Below are positions 6,026 through 12,734 of a stretch of DNA of 14,992 bases, in pieces. Position 1 is the stretch's first letter. Each line of letters begins with the position of its first letter. The notes below the pieces were generated by a model, which did no database searches, was not told the origin of the DNA, and worked only from the letters and a program-made list of their open reading frames with translations. The DNA is from Pseudomonadota bacterium (lineage in GTDB: Bacteria > Pseudomonadota > Gammaproteobacteria > Steroidobacterales > Steroidobacteraceae): assembly GCA_021792815.1 (NCBI GenBank), contig JAJYTX010000022.1, positions 1 through 14,992 of the forward strand. Reading direction: 5' to 3'. The translations under genes and the position numbers were made by a program.

Positions 6026-7504
6026 TCAGATCGGGTTGGTGCGGCTGCGGGCGGCGAGGTCATCGAGAACGCCGTCGATGCGCTCGAGCAGAGGCTGCAG
6101 CGGATAGTCGAGGTAGTACGAGGCGGCACGGCGGACCGGGTCGCCCTGGTAGAAGCGCTCGTAGAGCGCCTGGCGGCCCGAGAATGTCGAGATGGCGGCG
6201 TCCCAGGCGAGGCGCAGCAGGCGGATGCGTCGGTCGGAGTCGAGCGTCGCGGTCTTGAAGTACTGTTGCACCACCTCACCGATCTCGCCGTGCAATTCGG
6301 CATAGGAGGGCGCGGCGACCAGGCCGCCGGCCGCCAGCGAGCGGACCGTGTCGATCATCCGGCCGTAGCGCTCATAGAAGAAGATCTGTGCAGTATGCAG
6401 CGGCCAGCGGTTCGGCGCGAACGTGCCAAACGGCGTCCGGCTGGCGGTGGCGAGCGCCTGGGCGAGCAGCGCCCGCTGGTTCTCGACGAACATCAGCAGT
6501 TCTGCCAGCTGGCCCTGCACGTTGAGAAATGCGTCGACCTTGGTCGATCTGGCGATGTAGGCGGCGAGGCCGGCCATGAACTCCGCCTTGGCCAGGGCGC
6601 GCGTCTGTGTCTGGTGCGTGTAGTGCTCGGCGATGTAGCAGCGCTTGTAGAGGCTGTTGCAGCGCTCGACGTCCCGGTAGATGTACAGCCGCTCCCAGGG
6701 CACGAACACGTTGTCGAACACTATGGTCGCATCACCCTCGTCGAACCTCGAGGCGAGCGGATTGTCGAGAAAGTGGCCCGGGTTCTGCGGGATGAGCGTC
6801 GGCCGGCTGATTATCTTCACGCCGGGTGTCGCGACGGGAACGGAGCAGGCGAAGGCATAGTCCGCGGCGTCCGCCTCGTTGGTGACCACCACTGACGGCA
6901 TCACCAGAATATCGTTGGAGAACTGCGCCAGCGTGCCGACCAGGCGCATGCCGTTGAGGTAACAGCCGGCATCGGTCTCGCGCACGATCTTCAGGGCGAG
7001 GTCGTGCACCTGCCGGCTGGTCTGCTTGGTGCGGTCCACCTGCGGATTGATCTGAATGTGTGTCAGTGTCAGGTCGCTGTCGCGAACGCTCTCGTAATAC
7101 TTCCGTACGTTCGCGCCACCGGGCAGACCTCCCTCGACGTTCAGGATCTCAGCGGCCGAGGCGAGCGAGGCGAGGCCGGCGTTCATGAAATCCGGCGTGC
7201 GGCCGAACAGGCCCTGACAGGCGTCGGCGACGATCTGAAACGCTTTGCCGCGCCGTTGCAGGTCTTCGATCGATCGCGGCTCGATATACGACATCGCTAC
7301 GGGCTCGCCCGTCGTCGGCGACGGATACGTCAGCGCCGGCGTTAGCGTCCGGTCGTGTTGCAGATCATAGAGCTCGGCCAGCGTGCGGGCCGCTCCCGCG
7401 AGTCGGCTGTCGGAGGTGACGTCCCGGATGCGCTCACCGTCCATGTAAACGGCGCGGTCGTCCTGGATGGATGTCAAGAATTGCCTGCCTGTGCGAATAC
7501 CCAT
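6026..7504 (-). CDS. HpaB-type flavin-dependent aromatic hydroxylase (4-hydroxyphenylacetate 3-monooxygenase family)
   Basis: This 492-residue protein matches the large oxygenase component of two-component flavin monooxygenases (HpaB, TftD, PvcC; usually 480-520 residues). These use reduced FAD delivered by a separate reductase to hydroxylate phenols ortho or para. Family motifs are TGRQFLTSIQDDR (5-17), GRTPDFMN (101-108, the GRSPDYMN motif of HpaB), INPQVDR (152-158), LNGMRLVGTLA (183-193) and FDNVFVPWER (263-272), followed by a helical C-terminal domain. ATG 7504 is chosen over TTG 7507; a GGGG-rich site lies about 10 nt upstream. A strong hairpin sits in the 100-nt gap between this gene and the TonB receptor gene. 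No HpaC-like flavin reductase is present in the window. The substrate is unknown. Confidence 0.9.
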   Translation of the reverse strand: MGIRTGRQFLTSIQDDRAVYMDGERIRDVTSDSRLAGAARTLAELYDLQHDRTLTPALTYPSPTTGEPVAMSYIEPRSIEDLQRRGKAFQIVADACQGLFGRTPDFMNAGLASLASAAEILNVEGGLPGGANVRKYYESVRDSDLTLTHIQINPQVDRTKQTSRQVHDLALKIVRETDAGCYLNGMRLVGTLAQFSNDILVMPSVVVTNEADAADYAFACSVPVATPGVKIISRPTLIPQNPGHFLDNPLASRFDEGDATIVFDNVFVPWERLYIYRDVERCNSLYKRCYIAEHYTHQTQTRALAKAEFMAGLAAYIARSTKVDAFLNVQGQLAELLMFVENQRALLAQALATASRTPFGTFAPNRWPLHTAQIFFYERYGRMIDTVRSLAAGGLVAAPSYAELHGEIGEVVQQYFKTATLDSDRRIRLLRLAWDAAISTFSGRQALYERFYQGDPVRRAASYYLDYPLQPLLERIDGVLDDLAARSRTNPI

Positions 7505-7549
7505 CAAAGCATCCCCTGGTCTTGCGTGGGCTGACCTGAGCCGATTCGG

Positions 7550-7589
7550 GCGGGGCGCGCGTCGCTGCGACCGGTCTGCCGCGCCCCGC
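7550..7589 (-). other. Intercistronic 10-bp stem-loop between the receptor and hydroxylase genes
   Basis: GCGGGGCGCG (7550-7559) and CGCGCCCCGC (7580-7589) are a perfect 10-bp inverted repeat. The 20-nt loop itself contains a GTCG/CGAC mini-stem (7561-7571). The element lies 15 nt downstream of the receptor stop and 45 nt upstream of the hydroxylase start. No T-tract follows on the minus strand, so it more likely affects mRNA processing, 3'-end stability or partial attenuation than full termination. Confidence 0.5.
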
Positions 7590-7604
7590 GGCTCACCCCC
7601 GGCA

Positions 7605-9965
7605 TCACTTGCCGCCGAAAAAGTAATTCACATCCAGCCCGATCGTTCTCGGCCGGTTGGTCGCGACCCTGTTGAACGTCGCGACGTTGAACGAGAGCGC
7701 ATTGGTATTTCCAAGAATCGCACGCGTATTCGCCGCATTGTCCACGAACAGAGCGAGTTCCGCGTGAGCCCAGTCGAGTCCGACTCGAAGGTTGACGATA
7801 TCGTGTGACGGAACGTCATTGATGGCGTACGACACGTCCGTCATGGAGCCGACAAACACGTTGTCCGCCCTGGCAACCAGGTCGTACCGCACGGACAGCG
7901 GTTTGCGCCAGACCAATGACGTCGAATCCGTCCACGTCGGCACATCCTGAATCCTCTGGCCGACGCTAAATGTCCCCCCAGGCACGCTGCGCACGATGCG
8001 CGCATGCGTGTAGCCGGCTCTGTTCGTCAGCGTGAAGTCGGCGGGCAGCCGGCCGGTGATCTCCAGTTCCGCGCCGTACACCTGCGCCGTACCGGCGTTG
8101 GCCGTGTAGGTATTGCCGCAGGTTTCGGCCACCTCCTGCTGGATGCCGCTCCAGCGCTCGTAGTAGGCCGCCGAATTCGCCGCCAGCCGGCCGCCGAACA
8201 TCCGGGCTTTCTCGCCGGCCGAATAGCTCCACAGACTGTCCGGTCCATATTGCAGAGGAGTTTTCGGGCAGGCATATGGTGGCGGAGAATTTCCTCCGCC
8301 CGGCCGGAACCCTTTCGCTATGCGCGTGTACAGGGTCAGGTTCTGCGATGGAAGATACGAGAAAGTGAACTCGGGAGTGTAGCCCGAGTTGCTTGCAGGA
8401 AGCTGGAAAATCGTCGGCGTCAGGCTGCCGTTGGGAAGCCCGCCGGACTCCGCGAGCAGCTCGCGGGTCCTGTACGAGTAATAGCGCGCGCCGGCCGCCG
8501 CCCGCAGGTGGTGCAGGAATCGGTACGAGATCTCCCCGAAGCCTGCCAGCTGCTTGTAGTTGGTGACCACGCCGATATCGTACAGAGACGGAACGCCGAG
8601 CACTTCCTGCGCAATGGGTCCCGGCGTATTCGTGAACACGTTATCGGTGGAATCGAAGTCCTGGTAGAAGCCGCCGACGATCCATTGCAGCGGACCTGAG
8701 GTATTGGAAGTCAGGCGCACTTCCTCGCTGAACTGCCGGCTGGCATCCTGGGCCGTCGTTGCGAATGGCCCGACCTGTGAGTACGGCAGATTCGGGATGC
8801 CGATCACGGTCTCGAAGAAGTTCTGGGTCTGTTCCGTTGAGTCCTCACGCATGCTCGTGTGACGGATGTACTCCGCGGTCGTGGAATTCAGATCGAATGC
8901 GGCGAAGTGATATTTGGCGGCAAGGCTGTACAGGATAAAGCTGTCCGAGTACGGCTCGCGAACATTGTACGGCTGATAGTGTGCCTCGAAATCGACGCCC
9001 GGAGGGCTATCGGCGTAGTTGAGCCCGCCCTGGCCGATCTTCTGGTAGAAGATCGAGGGTTGCAGCGTCAGATCGTGCGTCGCGTGCACGAGCACGCTCA
9101 TCCGGATCCCCTTCAGTCTTTCGGCATTGACGTTCTTGTAGTCGTGCAGCACGGGCGCGCTGGTCACATTGCCGCGCGTCATGCCTGCGTTGGTCTCGAG
9201 CGGGAACGGCGCGAGAACGATCCTGTCTATCCAGCCGTCGGTATAGGTGTCCGTTCCGACGATGCGGATGGCCGCCTTGTGTTTGATCAGCGGCACATTC
9301 AGCATCGCATTGACGCCATAGTTGAAGCCACCACCCTGGGTGCCCGACATCTTCAGGTTGAGGCTGCTCGCAAAATCGCGCGTCTCGGGCCGATTGGTCA
9401 CCAGCTTTATGGTTCCGCCCATGGAGCCGGCGCCGTAGAGTGTGCCCTGAGGCCCGCGCAGCACTTCCACGCGCTTCAGATCGTACAGAGTCGGATCGAC
9501 CACCACCTTGCCGAGCTGCGCGTCGGTCGGCGGAGTGAGCGGCACGTTGTCGAGATAGAAGCCTACCGTCGGGGACTGACCGCCCGACGAGGCGATGCCG
9601 CGCATCTCGAACTCGACCTGGCCCGGTCCGGAATTGCGCTCCGAGACGCCCGGGGTCTGGTAGCCGACCTGGGAAAGTGAGGTCACGCCTGCGGCGGCCA
9701 ATGCGCTGCCGCTATAAGCGGTGATGCTCATGGGCGTCTCTTGCAGCGTCTGCCTGCGGCGCGTCGCTGTCACGATGATCTCATTGAGCTCGGTCGACCC
9801 GGGGCTCGGCTCGGCTTTGGAACGTGACCTGTCGGGGTGCGCTCTCGCGGCGGCGGGATGCAGTACGGCCCCGAGCAGCCAGGCGATGGCAATTGACCTG
9901 CCGGCCACCGTTGCCCGTCGGCAATCGAGGCTCTGCCGATTCGACCCACCGAGGAATCTGCGCAT
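7605..9965 (-). CDS. TonB-dependent outer-membrane receptor
   Basis: This 786-residue protein has a predicted Sec signal peptide with a hydrophobic core at about residues 25-40 and a likely cleavage site after ARA (40-42). A TonB-box-like NEIIVTATRRR (61-71) comes next, then a plug domain with QETPMSITAYSG (75-86), MRGIASSGGQSP (121-132) and VEVLRGPQGTLYGAG (166-180). A 22-strand barrel domain extends to the C-terminus. Such receptors take up ligands too large or scarce for porins, using TonB/ExbBD energy. The ligand here is presumably the substrate of the downstream catabolic genes rather than a siderophore, because no iron genes are near. ATG 9965 is chosen: GGGGG lies about 8 nt upstream, and an upstream TTG at 9980 lacks such a site. 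It is the first gene of the minus-strand operon and is divergent from the MFS gene. Confidence 0.93.
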   Translation of the reverse strand: MRRFLGGSNRQSLDCRRATVAGRSIAIAWLLGAVLHPAAARAHPDRSRSKAEPSPGSTELNEIIVTATRRRQTLQETPMSITAYSGSALAAAGVTSLSQVGYQTPGVSERNSGPGQVEFEMRGIASSGGQSPTVGFYLDNVPLTPPTDAQLGKVVVDPTLYDLKRVEVLRGPQGTLYGAGSMGGTIKLVTNRPETRDFASSLNLKMSGTQGGGFNYGVNAMLNVPLIKHKAAIRIVGTDTYTDGWIDRIVLAPFPLETNAGMTRGNVTSAPVLHDYKNVNAERLKGIRMSVLVHATHDLTLQPSIFYQKIGQGGLNYADSPPGVDFEAHYQPYNVREPYSDSFILYSLAAKYHFAAFDLNSTTAEYIRHTSMREDSTEQTQNFFETVIGIPNLPYSQVGPFATTAQDASRQFSEEVRLTSNTSGPLQWIVGGFYQDFDSTDNVFTNTPGPIAQEVLGVPSLYDIGVVTNYKQLAGFGEISYRFLHHLRAAAGARYYSYRTRELLAESGGLPNGSLTPTIFQLPASNSGYTPEFTFSYLPSQNLTLYTRIAKGFRPGGGNSPPPYACPKTPLQYGPDSLWSYSAGEKARMFGGRLAANSAAYYERWSGIQQEVAETCGNTYTANAGTAQVYGAELEITGRLPADFTLTNRAGYTHARIVRSVPGGTFSVGQRIQDVPTWTDSTSLVWRKPLSVRYDLVARADNVFVGSMTDVSYAINDVPSHDIVNLRVGLDWAHAELALFVDNAANTRAILGNTNALSFNVATFNRVATNRPRTIGLDVNYFFGGK

Positions 9966-10023
9966 GTTTAGCCCCCGCAAGTTTCAAGTGGTTATAGATG
10001 TGGCGAAGCGCTGCCCAGCCACC

Positions 10024-10054
10024 CGGCCGGGACGGGGAGCCCCCGCACCGGCCG
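10024..10054 (-). promoter_or_regulatory. Leader hairpin in the receptor operon 5' UTR
   Basis: An outer 7-bp stem CGGCCGG (10024-10030)/CCGGCCG (10048-10054), a symmetric 2x2 internal loop and an inner 5-bp stem CGGGG (10033-10037)/CCCCG (10041-10045) with a 3-nt loop form a stable structure. It starts about 58 nt upstream of the receptor start codon. It would sit inside the leader of an RNA started from the promoter at 10091-10118. It may control translation or mRNA stability. It resembles no riboswitch I recognise. Confidence 0.45.
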
Positions 10055-10090
10055 CGGCGAGAACGCGGGCAAACCGAGTATCGGAAACGA

Positions 10091-10118
10091 ATTATACTGA
10101 TTTAAATCAATGATGCAA
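10091..10118 (-). promoter_or_regulatory. Probable sigma-70 promoter of the minus-strand catabolic operon
   Basis: Read on the minus strand, there is a perfect TATAAT -10 (10096-10091) and a weaker -35-like TTGCAT (10118-10113), separated by 16 nt. Transcription would start near 10084 and give a leader of about 120 nt before the receptor ATG. It lies in the only markedly AT-rich stretch of the region. Confidence 0.55.
10097..10110. promoter_or_regulatory. FNR/Anr-like palindrome in the promoter spacer
   Basis: CTGAT-TTAA-ATCAA matches the FNR/Anr consensus TTGAT-N4-ATCAA in 9 of 10 positions and contains a perfect 12-bp palindrome (10098-10109). It lies exactly between the -10 and -35 of the minus-strand promoter, a position that normally gives repression. 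It could also be a site for another dimeric regulator, or chance in AT-rich DNA. Confidence 0.4.
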
Positions 10119-10132
10119 TAAAATATGCAATA
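10113..10132. repeat. Tandem ATGCAATA direct repeat
   Basis: ATGCAATA occurs at 10113-10120 and again at 10125-10132, a 12-bp period. The first copy overlaps the -35 of the minus-strand promoter. Paired direct repeats at this position are compatible with a regulator binding site, possibly for the nearby IclR protein, but nothing in the sequence proves which protein binds. Confidence 0.35.
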
Positions 10133-10160
10133 GACACACGCAGTGCGTTACAGAGGAAAA

Positions 10161-10220
10161 ATGCTATCCGAGACGAGGAAATGCACGGTTCATCGCTTTG
10201 CGAGGGTCTGTTACAGGTGA
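10161..10220 (+). CDS. Possible 19-residue upstream ORF
   Basis: ATG 10161 is preceded by AGAGGAAAA, a good ribosome-binding sequence, and opens 19 codons ending at TGA 10218-10220. The peptide (MLSETRKCTVHRFARVCYR) is basic and has no membrane or stalling motif that I recognise. It lies 73 nt upstream of the MFS start, overlaps the second small ORF in another frame, and could be a leader peptide. It may also be fortuitous. Confidence 0.25.
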   Translation: MLSETRKCTVHRFARVCYR

Positions 10221-10297
10221 GCCAATACGAGTTGCGTAATTATATTGCCGGTTGTGTTCAGCAACCTGACAGCGAAGCGCGGAGGCCGGGGATATGA
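10181..10297 (+). CDS. Possible 38-residue ORF coupled to the MFS gene
   Basis: ATG 10181 opens 38 codons that end at TGA 10295-10297. The stop overlaps the MFS start codon as ATGA, the arrangement typical of translational coupling. The product contains VSQYELRNYIAGCVQQ but no recognisable domain. Its own ribosome site (GAGG at 10175-10178) is only 2 nt from the ATG, which argues against strong initiation. The MFS gene has its own GGAGG within this ORF. It could be a leader ORF whose translation controls access to that site, or coincidence. Confidence 0.3.
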   Translation: MHGSSLCEGLLQVSQYELRNYIAGCVQQPDSEARRPGI

Positions 10298-11625
10298 GAG
10301 GGCCAGTCGACACTGATATCCGGCATTCGAAGGATGCGGCAGCCGCCGCGCCGCGGCAGCACGGCCTGGGCAACGTGGTAAGCCCTTCCTCTTACGTGCT
10401 TGCGATCCTGTGCACCGTGTACGGGCTGAACTTCCTGGATCGGCAGGTTCTCAACATACTCATTGATCCGATCGAGGTGGCGTTCCACACGACCGACGCC
10501 CAGATGGGCCTGCTCACCGGCTTCGGCTTCGCCATCTTCTACGCGCTGTTTGGAATTCCGATTGCGCGCTGGGCCGATCGAGGCAGCCGGCGCACCATCC
10601 TCGCACTGGGAGTCGGCATTTGGAGCCTCATGACAGCGCTTTCGGGCCTGGCGCAGGGATATTGGCAGCTGTTCGCGGCGCGCATCGGGGTGGCGATCGG
10701 CGAGACGGGGGGAACCCCCACTTCCAGCTCACTGATCTCTGATTACTTTCCCCGCACGACCCGTCCGCGTGCCATGGCGATCTTCCAGGCGTCGGTTTAC
10801 ATCGGTGTTCTGCTTGGCTATGGGATCGGCGGCTGGGTGAGCCAGACCTATGGATGGCGGGCGGCGTTCTTCCTTGCCGGTGTTCCGGGCATGTGCGTGG
10901 CTTTCCTGGTGTATTTCACGGTGCGTGAGCCGCAACGGGGGCTGTCCGAGGCGCCCCAGACCGATCGTGAACTCACCACGCTCAGTGACTGCCTGCGCTT
11001 CATGGTCCGGCAACGCGCGCTGCTGTTCGTGGTGGCGGGCATCGTGCTGAATGCGGTTGCCAATTTCGGATTCAGCACCTGGGCGCCGTCATTTCTGCAA
11101 CGCGTGCACCACATGGACTTTACCGATATCGGCCTGTCCCTCGGCATCATCAACGGCACGGCCGGTGTGCTCGGCACGCTGCTCGGGGGATTTGTCGTGG
11201 CGCGCCTGCCGGCGCGGCAGGTGAAGTGGCACGTTCTCATGCCCTCACTCGTTACGTTGGGCGCCGCACCCGCACTGCTCGTCTTTTTGATGGCTCCCTC
11301 GGACGCAGTGACCCTGTGTGCATATTGGATCGCCAATTTCCTGCTCGGCTTTCATCTGGGCCCCTGCTTCGCCATGGTGCTATCCCTGAGCAAGGTCAGA
11401 ATGCGCTCGCTCGCCACGGCCCTGACCAATGGGCTGTGCAGCATCATTGGCGCGGGTTTCGCGCCGTTCCTCATCGGCTTGGCCGATGATCTGCTGCGGC
11501 CGCACTTCGGCATAGACTCGGTGCGCTACTCACTGCTGATCGCCGCGGCCGCACCGCTGCTGGCGGCCGTGAGCTTCTGGTGCGCAGCGCTGTTCCTGCA
11601 GCGCGATCTGGCGCGCACGGAATGA
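10294..11625 (+). CDS. MFS transporter, spinster-like family
   Basis: This 443-residue inner-membrane transporter has about 12 predicted membrane helices beginning near residue 33. Spinster-type MFS signatures are NFLDRQVLNIL (46-56), AQMGLLTGFGFAIFYALFGI (69-88), the loop 2-3 motif ARWADRGSRRTI (91-102), GVAIGETGGTP (132-142) with SDYFP (149-153), and GWRAAFFLAGVPG (187-199). Members move varied organic molecules, and in aromatic- or steroid-degrading bacteria they often sit beside TonB receptors. Here it would complete import across the inner membrane after the divergent receptor, or export a toxic intermediate. ATG 10294 has GGAGG 8 nt upstream. Its stop is followed by two hairpins before the IclR gene. 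Confidence 0.9.
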   Translation: MRGPVDTDIRHSKDAAAAAPRQHGLGNVVSPSSYVLAILCTVYGLNFLDRQVLNILIDPIEVAFHTTDAQMGLLTGFGFAIFYALFGIPIARWADRGSRRTILALGVGIWSLMTALSGLAQGYWQLFAARIGVAIGETGGTPTSSSLISDYFPRTTRPRAMAIFQASVYIGVLLGYGIGGWVSQTYGWRAAFFLAGVPGMCVAFLVYFTVREPQRGLSEAPQTDRELTTLSDCLRFMVRQRALLFVVAGIVLNAVANFGFSTWAPSFLQRVHHMDFTDIGLSLGIINGTAGVLGTLLGGFVVARLPARQVKWHVLMPSLVTLGAAPALLVFLMAPSDAVTLCAYWIANFLLGFHLGPCFAMVLSLSKVRMRSLATALTNGLCSIIGAGFAPFLIGLADDLLRPHFGIDSVRYSLLIAAAAPLLAAVSFWCAALFLQRDLARTE

Positions 11626-11648
11626 GCTGCGAGCGACTCGCCTGCGCT

Positions 11649-11680
11649 GTATGGCCCGGCCGACGGCACACGGGCCGTAC
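11649..11680 (+). terminator. Hairpin downstream of the MFS gene
   Basis: GTATGGCCCG (11649-11658) and CGGGCCGTAC (11671-11680) form a 10-bp stem with one G-U pair. The 12-nt loop contains a GCC/GGC mini-stem. The element starts 23 nt after the MFS stop, where a terminator would be expected. No T-tract follows, so any termination would not be of the classical intrinsic kind. Confidence 0.35.
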
Positions 11681-11690
11681 CCTGAGTGCC

Positions 11691-11714
11691 GCGGTGGCCG
11701 GCGGGAGCCGCCGC
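11691..11714 (+). other. Second GC-rich hairpin between MFS and IclR genes
   Basis: GCGGTGGC (11691-11698) pairs with GCCGCCGC (11707-11714) over 8 bp with one G-U pair. An alternative perfect 6-bp stem CGGCGG/CCGCCG (11699-11713) uses part of the same sequence. It follows the first hairpin by 10 nt. It may belong to the MFS transcript's 3' end; no T-run is seen. Confidence 0.25.
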
Positions 11715-11856
11715 GCTCTCGGGGAGCGCTGGCCGGTAAAATCCAGCGGGACAGACTGGCAAAGCGCTCGCGCTCGTGCTATTGACGCGCTGCCGGTCAC
11801 GTACCGCCGCAGTCCGGGAGGGCGGGCCGGCGCCCCCGCAGGCGGTGCGGATGGCT

Positions 11857-11881
11857 GAATCAGAACCGTAGAATCGAGAAC
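11857..11881 (+). promoter_or_regulatory. Imperfect direct repeat just upstream of the IclR start
   Basis: GAATCAGAAC (11857-11866) and GAATCGAGAAC (11871-11881) are near-identical, 14 nt apart, and end 5 nt before the IclR ATG. A site here could mediate autoregulation. The repeat is short, and a TAGAAT within it could instead be a -10 element for a very short leader. Confidence 0.22.
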
Positions 11882-11886
11882 ACCGT

Positions 11887-12714
11887 ATGGCGCGAAAACG
11901 CAGCAGTCCGAGAGTGGATGATGATGAGCGCGAGAATACCGGGATCGTGCGCACGGTCGTGGTTGCCTCCAAGGTTCTGGACGCCCTGGGCAGTATGCGT
12001 GGTCCGGTCCGTCTGGCCGATCTCGCCCGGACGCTCAAGATGACGTTGCCGCGCATCTCGCGTCACGTCGCCACCCTGCGCTCGCTTGAGCTGATCGAGA
12101 AAGCCGAGCCGCTGGAGGCGTACCGGCTCGGAACGAAGCTTTACGTTCTCGGACAGCTCGCCCTCGAGCAGAACGCGCTCGCCCGGGTCTGCGAGCCGCA
12201 TCTGGCGCGGCTCAGGGATCAGGTCCACCGCACCGTCCTGCTCTCGACCCGCTCGGGGGACGCCGGATCGGTGCTGATCTGCGTGCCCAGCCACGACTCG
12301 CCCACGATCATCGTGCGTCCGGGCTCGCCCCTGGAGTTGCCGACGTCTCCGAGCGCGCGCATTCTCTACACGTTTCGCGACAGGAAGCACGAGGCCAGGC
12401 CAAAATCAGCCGACCTGTATCTCGAGGAGCGCGTCAGCTTCATCCTCGCGAACTACTTCGACTACGAGCCCGATGCGCGCAACACCGGCATTGGCAGCAT
12501 TGCCGCACCGGTCTTCGACCACGAGGATCGCCTGGTGGGCGTCATCGCCATCGTCATGCCCACCACCATGTTGGCTGCCGGGCCGGACACCGTCATGGTC
12601 AATGCCATCAAAGAGTGCGCCGCGCGGATCTCCTCGGCGATGGGCTCCACCGCCTGGGATGGAAGGGTCTCGGCGCCGGCGAAACGCAGCCTGCGTGCCG
12701 GGCGCACCGGCTGA
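11887..12714 (+). CDS. IclR-family transcriptional regulator
   Basis: This 275-residue protein has a charged N-terminal extension (1-20), a winged helix-turn-helix (about 22-85, including VRLADLARTLKMTLPRISRHVATLRSL split between residues 41 and 67) and a C-terminal effector-binding domain ending in GIGSIAAPVFDHEDRLVGVI (201-220), typical of IclR proteins. The family commonly controls aromatic catabolism (PcaU, PobR, HmgR) by sensing a pathway acid. The effector domain lacks an obvious copy of the usual histidine-Ala-Gly segment and instead reads ELPTSPSARILYTF. No strong ribosome site precedes ATG 11887. It is co-oriented with the MFS gene and convergent with the aldehyde dehydrogenase gene, 12 nt apart. 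It is the only regulator in the window and therefore the likely controller of the cluster. Confidence 0.88.
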   Translation: MARKRSSPRVDDDERENTGIVRTVVVASKVLDALGSMRGPVRLADLARTLKMTLPRISRHVATLRSLELIEKAEPLEAYRLGTKLYVLGQLALEQNALARVCEPHLARLRDQVHRTVLLSTRSGDAGSVLICVPSHDSPTIIVRPGSPLELPTSPSARILYTFRDRKHEARPKSADLYLEERVSFILANYFDYEPDARNTGIGSIAAPVFDHEDRLVGVIAIVMPTTMLAAGPDTVMVNAIKECAARISSAMGSTAWDGRVSAPAKRSLRAGRTG

Positions 12715-12721
12715 AACCGCT

Positions 12722-12734
12722 GCGCCTCAGGCGC
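12722..12734. terminator. Small hairpin at the IclR/ALDH convergent junction
   Basis: GCGCC (12722-12726) and GGCGC (12730-12734) flank a 3-nt loop that is the aldehyde dehydrogenase stop codon. With only 12 nt between the convergent genes, this is the only symmetrical element at the junction. A 5-bp stem without a T-run is weak evidence. Confidence 0.2.

Larger units (their letters stand above)
9966..10293. promoter_or_regulatory. Divergent regulatory region between receptor operon and MFS gene
   Basis: This 328-nt gap lies between two divergent genes. The half nearest the receptor is GC-rich and holds a leader hairpin (10024-10054). The centre (about 10079-10135) is AT-rich and holds a minus-strand promoter, an FNR-like palindrome and a tandem direct repeat. 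The part next to the MFS gene (10136-10293) contains two short ORFs and a weak hairpin GGTTG/CAACC (10250-10266). A plus-strand promoter is less obvious; TAAAAT at 10119-10124 and TATATT at 10241-10246 are -10-like, without convincing -35 partners. This is the most likely control point of the whole cluster. Confidence 0.7.

Noticed and set aside
6013..6303. N-terminal extension of the FAH-family protein
   Set aside because: The extra residues are Ser/Arg/Thr-rich and overlap the HpaB-type gene; ATG 6012 has an ideal GGAGG site and fits the family's N-terminus.
5633..6895. 420-codon open frame on the plus strand
   Set aside because: It lies antisense to the FAH and HpaB-type genes, has an Arg/Ala/Gly-rich composition without any domain, and is explained by GC-rich codon bias in the real genes.
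10239..10244. Second TATAAT on the minus strand inside the MFS leader
   Set aside because: No -35-like hexamer is found at the right distance, and it would give a very long receptor leader; the match at 10091-10096 is better placed.
11782..11805. TTGACG -35-like element upstream of the IclR gene
   Set aside because: No acceptable -10 sequence lies 16-18 nt downstream; the region is GC-rich.
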